A stretch of DNA of 64,000 nucleotides from Hemibagrus wyckioides (lineage: Eukaryota; Chordata; Actinopteri; Siluriformes; Bagridae), in the NCBI RefSeq assembly GCF_019097595.1, contig NC_080732.1, positions 3,967,354-4,031,353 on the forward strand, given 5' to 3'. The position numbers were made by a program, and so were the translations under genes. This document shows positions 57,628 to 64,000 of the stretch, piece by piece; positions within the stretch are counted from its first letter, which is position 1; each line of letters opens with the position of its first letter. Below the pieces are notes generated by a model that had not been told where the DNA came from, searched no databases, and worked only from the letters and a program-made list of their open reading frames with translations.

Positions 57628-59220
57628 CATAGTCTCTGTAGTCTACACTGAATGGTGTTTAGAGACAGCTCTGTGGGTGGAAACTGCTTGTTGATAAAAA
57701 GAAAACAAAAATCAGAAGAAAATGGTCAGATTGGTGTGTGCTCCTTCCTTATAGGAATATAGTCACTCAGATTATCACTCTTTACAACTGTAGTGAGAAG
57801 AAAAGCATCTCTAGAGCTTTAAACCTTGAGACGATGATGACCACGTCAGGTCCCTGAACATCTCAACATCTGGGGTACAGACACTGAAAATCAAAATATA
57901 AATACGTCAAAATAACATGAGTACCCTAATGAAGTCGTGATGTTATTTATCTCTGTGGCTTCAGTTCAAGAATCCGAAACGAGACATCTTGAGCGATCAT
58001 CTCCATTTAGGCTAAGTGGAGTATCGTGTAAATGTGATTTTCCTCCTGGTTAAAAAGGGCAGAGTGGACTTTAGGGTGTCTTAGAAGGACAGATGGACGT
58101 TCGGGTCAATGCTGGAGCTCGGCCAGCGTGGTGCTAATTGGTGGCGGCTAATTAAAATAATGGGAAATACAAGCTTCAGCATTCGGAGCGGGTTCGAGTG
58201 TGAATAATTCATCACCTGCTGTATTTCCAGCAGAAATCTCGAACAGAGCCGAGCGCCGATCTTAATCGCTTAATCCTAATGAAATTGCTAAATTGCTACG
58301 TTGCCGCAATGAGACGAACGTCGACGTAAGAGAAACGCGGTAAACATGTTGATGAAGCCTTGAAGCTTACGTATGTGTGTGTGTGTGTGTTTTCTAGGAA
58401 GCGCATGTTATTTAAGAGTCCAGGCTGCTGGCTTCGGAGGAAAACAGAGACAGAAGAAAAGGACACTAATCTAACCCTAATCCTCCCGGCATCTGTCAGT
58501 GATGCATTAATCAGATGAAAAGGAAACGTGTTATTTGCTTACAGCCCACTTCAGATGCAGCTCTGGGGATTTGTGTTCGAGAGTGAAAACAGTGTTTTTC
58601 GTATCAGACAGGTGGGCTATATCTCTCTCTCTCTCTCATGTCTTAATATAGCATATGTTAGACACACGTGCTGTGGACTGTTTAAATAAGAACACGCATT
58701 TAGTCGTGTGAAATAAATCTACTAGACACCGAGTGGCTTTTTACTTGATCACATTGGAAAGAAATGTGTACCTTTCAGGTGATAAGATCAATCAGCGCTC
58801 TCCGTTCTGCACTTGCAGCAGAATAATGCCGTGCCAAAGTGCTCTCGCAATCACCATTAGCATACAATCCACCACTCACCCCATACAACAACTTCCAATT
58901 AACCCAAGATTCCCTTCTCCGTGAAGGTATTCTCATTATGCTCAGATTTATCACCAAAGTTCCGTCTTAAAAAAGCAAAAAGGGAGAAGAGAAAATGTAT
59001 TTGAGGAGAGTAGTTACATCCCTGTGTATTTTACGAGTGTCATCAGGTCTATCCGTGGGCTGTTTCAGACAGAACGCCGTCGGTCGTGTTGCTGAAATGA
59101 TTAACACTCTTAGAGGAGTTGATTAATCACCGCTGATGGACTGGGAGCTTTCTCTGACAACACACTGACAGCACAATACATTTAGCTCGCATTCATTCAT
59201 CACACCACACAAGGCCCCAT
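57628..59220. other. Unique sequence, candidate conserved region
   Basis: 58130-58330 holds repeated homeodomain-type cores (GTGCTAATTGGTGG, GGCTAATTAAAATAATGG, CTTAATCCTAATG) without repeats. A short (GT)n lies at 58373-58391. No gene is recognised. Confidence 0.35.
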
Positions 59221-59248
59221 GCACACACACACACACACACACACACAC
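59221..59248. repeat. (CA)n microsatellite
   Basis: A CA run of about 14 units. Confidence 0.93.
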
Positions 59249-59439
59249 TTGTCCTTAACATATCTCCAGTGAACTTAAACTACTACAAAAGCCTGAATCT
59301 CTGGATGAATCCGTTGCTGCACTTTTGTCCATGAGAACATGCACCCTGTGGGTTTGTGATGGTTGGACAGTGAAGAGATCTCTCTGGGGAGAGAGTGCGT
59401 CCACCAACAGCTGCCGAAAACATACACTTTTACCGAAAA

Positions 59440-59710
59440 TAAAAAAATGTAAATAAGAAAACAGATATAAAAAAAATCTTCCTGTTGTTGTTGTACAGTA
59501 AGTAGAATTTTCTGTTATAAAAAAATGATCATTTATCCCAAATGTATTTTATTTTATTATATATTATAATATATCCATCTACTATTTATTATTGTAATAA
59601 ATAAAAAAAACTAAGCAGCAAAAAAATAGCAATATATTTTATTTTTATTCTTAAAATTAATTTGAGTAAATCAGCAATCTAACCAATAATTAAAAAAAAA
59701 ACGCTATAGA

Positions 59711-59746
<36 letters not shown>

Positions 59747-60010
59747 ATATTTATTTATTTTTATATATGTATTTTTTATTGTTGCTGTCCATAAATAGTC
59801 AGTAGACAATGTTTTAATGTTTAAAAGTATTACTAATAATTATTATTATCATTATTATTAAATCCAAATGTCTACTTTTTAACAATATGTATTATTTTAT
59901 GCATTTTAAAATAGGTGAAGAATTTATTTTTAAATAATATGATTGTTAAAATGTATTTATTTATTTATTTATTTTTAATTATTATTATTATTATCATTTA
60001 GAACAGTTTC
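59440..60010. repeat. AT-rich low-complexity block with (ATT)n
   Basis: A- and T-runs, (ATT)n at 59711-59745, (ATTT)n at 59953-59974 and other TTA-rich segments. No element ends or genes are visible. Confidence 0.8.
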
Positions 60011-60301
60011 TAGCATTAACATTTTTCATTTTATTTATCATTAAGCCCCGACTTTATCTTTTTTTCTGTCACTCTGGACGTCTCAGGCGCCACTTGGGGT
60101 AAATGATTTCAGACATTTCTCGTGAATTAGCATAAAGTCGCCGGTACATAATGAGTAAACCGTGATGTAGCTGTGGTGTCAAAGGATCTGTGTTTTGTTA
60201 ATAATAAAAGATTTTATTTCTTAAGCCAGTTACACTGCAACACACACAGCTGCTAACATTCAGTCAAATGTGACGAGTAAAATGTGGAGTGTGATGAAAT
60301 G

Positions 60302-60303
<2 letters not shown>
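60011..60303. other. Unique sequence
   Basis: Short unique interval. Nothing recognised. Confidence 0.4.

Positions 60304-60340
<37 letters not shown>
60304..60340. repeat. (CA)n microsatellite
   Basis: A CA run of about 18 units. Confidence 0.96.
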
Positions 60341-60347
<7 letters not shown>

Positions 60348-60790
60348 AGGAAACGATCAAGCAGTCTTAGACTGCAGCGTGTTACATTTCGTGTCTTGCA
60401 AGTGATACAGAGCAAAGTTTATTCGTCGTTGTCCTGCAGTGTTGATCACTCGATCTGTGCATGCAACCGTCCATGCAGCGTTGATCAGGTGGCATCGAGG
60501 ATCCACGGTAAGAAGAGCCTCATGACTTATTATAGAAAATGACCTCAGAGGTGTCCTGTCATGTAGACAGCCTGTCTGTACACATGCACTCTGACTTAAG
60601 GCAGCTGATGGAAATAGAATGGCTGTAGGGATTTCTCACACAGATGACCTGGAAAACATTGCTCTGCCTGCACTGTGTGTCGTGTGTGTGTGTGGGTGTG
60701 GGTGTTTGTGCACGTGGACGCCCTCTACACAGCCACTGATAGTGAAACTTTCGTGCTTATTATACGCCTATTATACGCCTATATTACACA
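60341..60790. other. Unique sequence, no gene recognised
   Basis: A short GT-rich tract at 60678-60706 is the only notable feature. Confidence 0.4.
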
Positions 60791-61368
60791 TACACTGATC
60801 AGGCATAACATTATGACCAACATTGTGTTGGTCCCCCTTTTGCTGTCAGAACAGCCCTGACCCGTCCTGCACTGTGTATTGTGACAGCTTTTCATCAGAA
60901 TCAGCATTAACTTCTTCAGTAATTTGAAGAAGTTAATGTTTAAGTGATCTTGATGTTTAAGTTAAAACAGTAGCTCGTCTGTTGGATCGGATCACATGCG
61001 CATCACGTGGGATGTAACATCACGTGCATCAATGAGCCTTGGCCACCCATGACCCTGTCACCGGTTCACCACTGTTTCTTCCTTGGACCACTTTTAATAG
61101 ATACTGACCACTGCAGACCGGGAACACCCCACAAGAGCTGCAGTTTTGGAGATGCTCTGATCCGGTCATCTAACCATCACAATTTGTCCCTTCGTCAAAC
61201 TCGCTCAAATCCTTACACTTGTCCATTTTTCTTGCTTCTAACACATCAACTTTGAGGAAAAAATGTTCACTTGCTGCCTAATATATCCCACCCACTAACA
61301 GGTGCCATGATGATCAGTGTTATTCACTTCACCTGGCAGTGGTCATAATGTTATGCCTGATTGGTGTA
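60791..61368 (-). mobile_element. Tc1-like non-autonomous element, copy D (both ends intact)
   Basis: The left end TACACTGATCAGGCATAAC and the right end GTTATGCCTGATTGGTGTA form terminal inverted repeats of about 28 bp (ending in ATGACCA / TGGTCAT), both with outer TA. Length is 578 bp including TA. The interior carries the N-terminal transposase remnant on the minus strand (antisense of GGCCAAGGCTCATTGATG) and lacks the catalytic domain. A 14-bp-stem hairpin is inserted at 60905-60938. It is mobilisable in principle by a related transposase but codes for none. Confidence 0.93.
60905..60938. repeat. 14-bp perfect stem hairpin within copy D
   Basis: CATTAACTTCTTCA (60905-60918) and TGAAGAAGTTAATG (60925-60938) are exact reverse complements with a six-base loop. 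Copies A and B have only one arm at this place, so the second arm was added in copy D. A TGATGTTTAAG-like direct repeat follows at 60936-60962. Confidence 0.9.
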
Positions 61369-62832
61369 CCTCTACGAGAGTTACTCTAGTGTAATACCGA
61401 GCTCTGGAGTTGCCCCAGCTTTCGCAGAAGACTGCGGTTGGGATTATTTTTAAACTTTGCCGCTTCCACAAAACGTCATCAGACACCAGAAGGCACATCT
61501 ACTGTATTACCCTCATTTAGAAATCCGGATATAGCCTCATCAACCGGTTAATTAGGTATACCTTAACTTCTTACATGTAAAAATCCCTGGAAAATATGCA
61601 GAAAATAATAAAAGCTTCAGCACAAGTGTATCGGAAAACTGACCTCTGGTCCGGAATGCTTGTTTAGGGTTGGACGATCCTCTCCTGTCAATCATCTCAT
61701 CAACACTCTGGAGCCTAAAAAGCAGATTTTTTTTGGAACATGGGCAGGAATTGGAAGTGTGCTCAAAAAACACATTCAAAGGTTGAAGCCATTAACTGTT
61801 AAAGGACAAAATCTTACTTACTGCACCTTTAATAGTCATATCAGGTATCATGTAGGTGACTTTAGTGTCAGAAGAGGCTGGTTTTCAGTGATTCCGAATA
61901 AATATCATTACATTTCTTTACACAGAATGGTGCGAAATACAAAAAGACAAACAAACAACAACAAAAAAACTGCTTTATTTTCAATCACGTATTATCTAGT
62001 TGTCTGCTTTCGTCCCTTTTATTTTCACCACAAGTATTGTGTTGATTTGTTTTTGTCAACAAATGGATTTGGATTGTGTGTGTGTGTGTGTGTGTGAGAA
62101 GACAGCTAAGGAAATAGGAAGTACACTGATTGTTTGATTTCTCAGACTGAAAGTGAATAGATTCCTATTAAAAAAACGAGAGTAAGGAAAAGTCCAAAGA
62201 CGAGACGAGACGAGACGAGATTGATGTCCAAAGATCTAAAACTGGTGGGATTGATGTCTCGTTATTCTGCCAGTGTGTTCTCCGCTTTTACAGCTGTAAT
62301 GGGTGTAATGTGTGCAATGCCCAGTCTCTTCATTATTCATGAGATTATTGGAACAACAAGACGTTAAAAATGCATGCGCTTGGCTAATTAAATCTAGCAG
62401 TGTTTTGTTTAAAATGTTTCGAGACGGAAGCAACACTGCGGATGCAGTTGCGTTGTATTTCCATCGCCTGTATTATCTCACTGTAACATTGTTCTGAGTT
62501 GTGAAGGTCTTCACCCTCTGACCAGCCTGCTCACTGGACAGATTAAGTGTCCTTTAACTATTCAGACAGGGTTTTAAAAAAGATTCTCAAGGTGTGTGTT
62601 TTGTATCTGTGATCAAGAATGCGTTATATAGAAGGCACACGCAGTATATGAGCATTATCTGAGAGCCAGGTAGGACTGGCAGAGCTCCTGCTCTTCTGCT
62701 GCTCTTCTCATTGCACAGTATTTACAGTAAGTCTGACTTTTATTGCATTCATGGCATACTTCTGCACCACACTTGACTTGGCCTCACATGTTATGTAAAT
62801 AAATGGTTGTGCAAGTGAGAGTGTATGTTTTC

Positions 62833-62837
<5 letters not shown>
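61369..62837. other. Unique sequence, no gene recognised
   Basis: (GT)n lies at 62074-62096 and (ACGAG)4 at 62200-62221. An open frame at 61660-62097 (145 codons) runs through poly-N/K residues into the GT repeat and has no domain. 62290-62490 (CATTATTCATGAGATTATTG, GGCTAATTAAATCTAG) resembles a non-coding regulatory element. Confidence 0.35.
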
Positions 62838-62870
<33 letters not shown>

Positions 62871-62951
62871 TAAGGGATTGATGTCAGAATTTGATGTGAG
62901 AAGAGAACACTGTGTGTGTTTCCTGCATGCAGAGGCACCAGTGTGGGCAGA

Positions 62952-62987
<36 letters not shown>

Positions 62988-63165
62988 CCTGCTGCGGTGA
63001 TTAATGGCGCTCCTGTGGGAGATGCAGGCAGGCGCCGAACACAATCACGGCCCCAGACTCTGTCCTTCACACGGGAAAGAGACGAGGCCCACTCCCTCCC
63101 TCCCTACTAAACACCCGGCCCAGCCACTTCCTCTCCTGTGACTCCCCTCACATTGTTCGCCAGGA

Positions 63166-63207
<42 letters not shown>

Positions 63208-63258
63208 GGAGAAAAAAAAAAAGAAGAGAGAAAGCAAGCAAGCAAGCGAGCGAGCGAG
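62838..63258. repeat. GT, GA and AAGC/GAGC microsatellites
   Basis: (GT)n lies at 62838-62868, (GA)n at 62949-62988, (GA)n at 63168-63199 with a following A-run, and (AAGC)n-(GAGC)n at 63232-63258. Unique spacers between them hold no gene that I recognise. Confidence 0.93.
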
Positions 63259-64000
63259 CCCAGGAGAAAAAGAAAGTGTCAGCAGAGCAACGGCATGTGT
63301 ATGTGCAGGCTGGCAGGAAAGCATGCAGCGTGAGGATCTGTGCCTCCTCTCCTCAGTGCCTCCTTTTCTGTGTCCTTAAACAAGGTTTTCAAACAGGTTT
63401 GAACCTGGCTGCCCTCTCAAAGGGGCCCTTTGTGGGAACGGATGTGTGGACATTGCTCTTCAGCAAACAGGACAACTCCGTCCCTTTCTCAGGCTCTCGG
63501 TGCAACATTAGTGGGAATGGTGGCAGCAAAAGTGCCACTGTATTGTTCGAACTAAACATCATTTATACTAAACATCACTACGTAGCTGTGCTACTGATAG
63601 CATTGCTAACGAGACGTTGTGTAGTTAAATATCATCAGCTAACGCGGATATCAGTCACTGGATAAACGCTCGGAAAATCATCCGCCAATAACAAAAAGGA
63701 AACTGCTTTTCTCATGAAAGTAGTTCCGTCTTCAAGGCAAATCACAGCTCTGTATCAGTGCGCAGGCCATAGGAACAAGTCACACACAGGGACTTGCATG
63801 ACACAGGCTTCATATAAACCGTTGACGTGCCGAACAGACCATTACTCAGCGTCTCTGGCGTCAGCACTTTGGTTTTTTGTAACAGTCAGAGTTATAGCTG
63901 TAACTTCAGGTTTTCCGCTAGAGGAAAGTCTTCATGTGAGAGCTTTGAGATTTGCGGTTTCTTAATAACATGATAAGATGTTCAAAAAGGAAAACAAAAA
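63259..64000. other. Unique sequence, no gene recognised
   Basis: The 175-codon open frame starting at 63138 begins in the GA repeat and shows no domain. 63300-63540 is repeat-free and balanced in composition, possibly conserved non-coding sequence. Confidence 0.35.

Overview
The window looks like nuclear DNA of a teleost fish. The grounds are very abundant (GT)n, (GA)n, (CTTT)n, (GATA)n and (TTTG)n microsatellites, several GC-variable minisatellites, fish-type tRNA-derived SINEs (a DANA/Mermaid-like V-SINE, a SINE with an L2-like 'GGATAAGGGCGTCTGCCAAATG'-type 3' end, and a tRNA-Glu-headed SINE), and Tc1-like and Tigger/pogo-like DNA transposon relics. A siluriform (catfish) source is my guess from remembered repeat families and cannot be proven from this sequence alone.

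I find no protein-coding exon that I can support. Every long open frame lies in a low-complexity array (GT, GA, CTTT, CTGT or CA repeats, or in-phase minisatellites). The remaining frames are short, isolated and without recognisable domains, except remnants of transposases. The window is therefore best read as intergenic sequence or the inside of a very large intron.

Layout. 1-2330: the right part of a very long TGTACTCG-(TG)n hypervariable array cut by the window edge. 2.5-3.3 kb: pyrimidine microsatellite cluster. 3.96-4.37, 11.59-12.02, 13.16-13.62 and 60.79-61.37 kb: four copies of one internally deleted Tc1-like element, the last with both terminal inverted repeats and TA ends. 5.4-5.8 kb: an opposed SINE pair next to a GACA/GATA array. 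9.98-10.27 and 21.70-21.84 kb: antisense C-terminal fragments of Tc1-like transposases. 13616-13721: a perfect 106-bp AT-rich palindrome. 18.5-19.1 kb: 12-bp minisatellite. 19.9-20.7 kb: ~35-bp minisatellite. 23.8-25.8 kb: purine-rich arrays. 26.5-29.7 kb: composite CTTT/CTAT/TTTG arrays and a five-copy minisatellite with (CA)n spacers. 31.4-31.7 kb: a CpG-dense stretch inside an otherwise unique, possibly conserved, interval. 35.3-35.8 and 38.3-38.5 kb: two arrays of the same 8-bp repeat. 42.3-42.6 kb: full-length V-SINE. 43.5-44.1 kb: CA/ACTC array. 52.5-53.1 and 57.1-57.6 kb: two oppositely oriented Tigger-like elements. The remainder is unique sequence in which I see no gene, though several intervals have the look of developmental conserved non-coding elements.

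No operon, CRISPR array, rRNA or intact tRNA gene is present. The strongest material for follow-up is structural: the palindrome, the shared deletion junction of the four Tc1-like copies, the repeated association of SINE heads with GATA-type arrays, the minisatellite flanked by a ~115-bp direct repeat, and the CpG-dense candidate regulatory stretch. I did not identify a new biological system.
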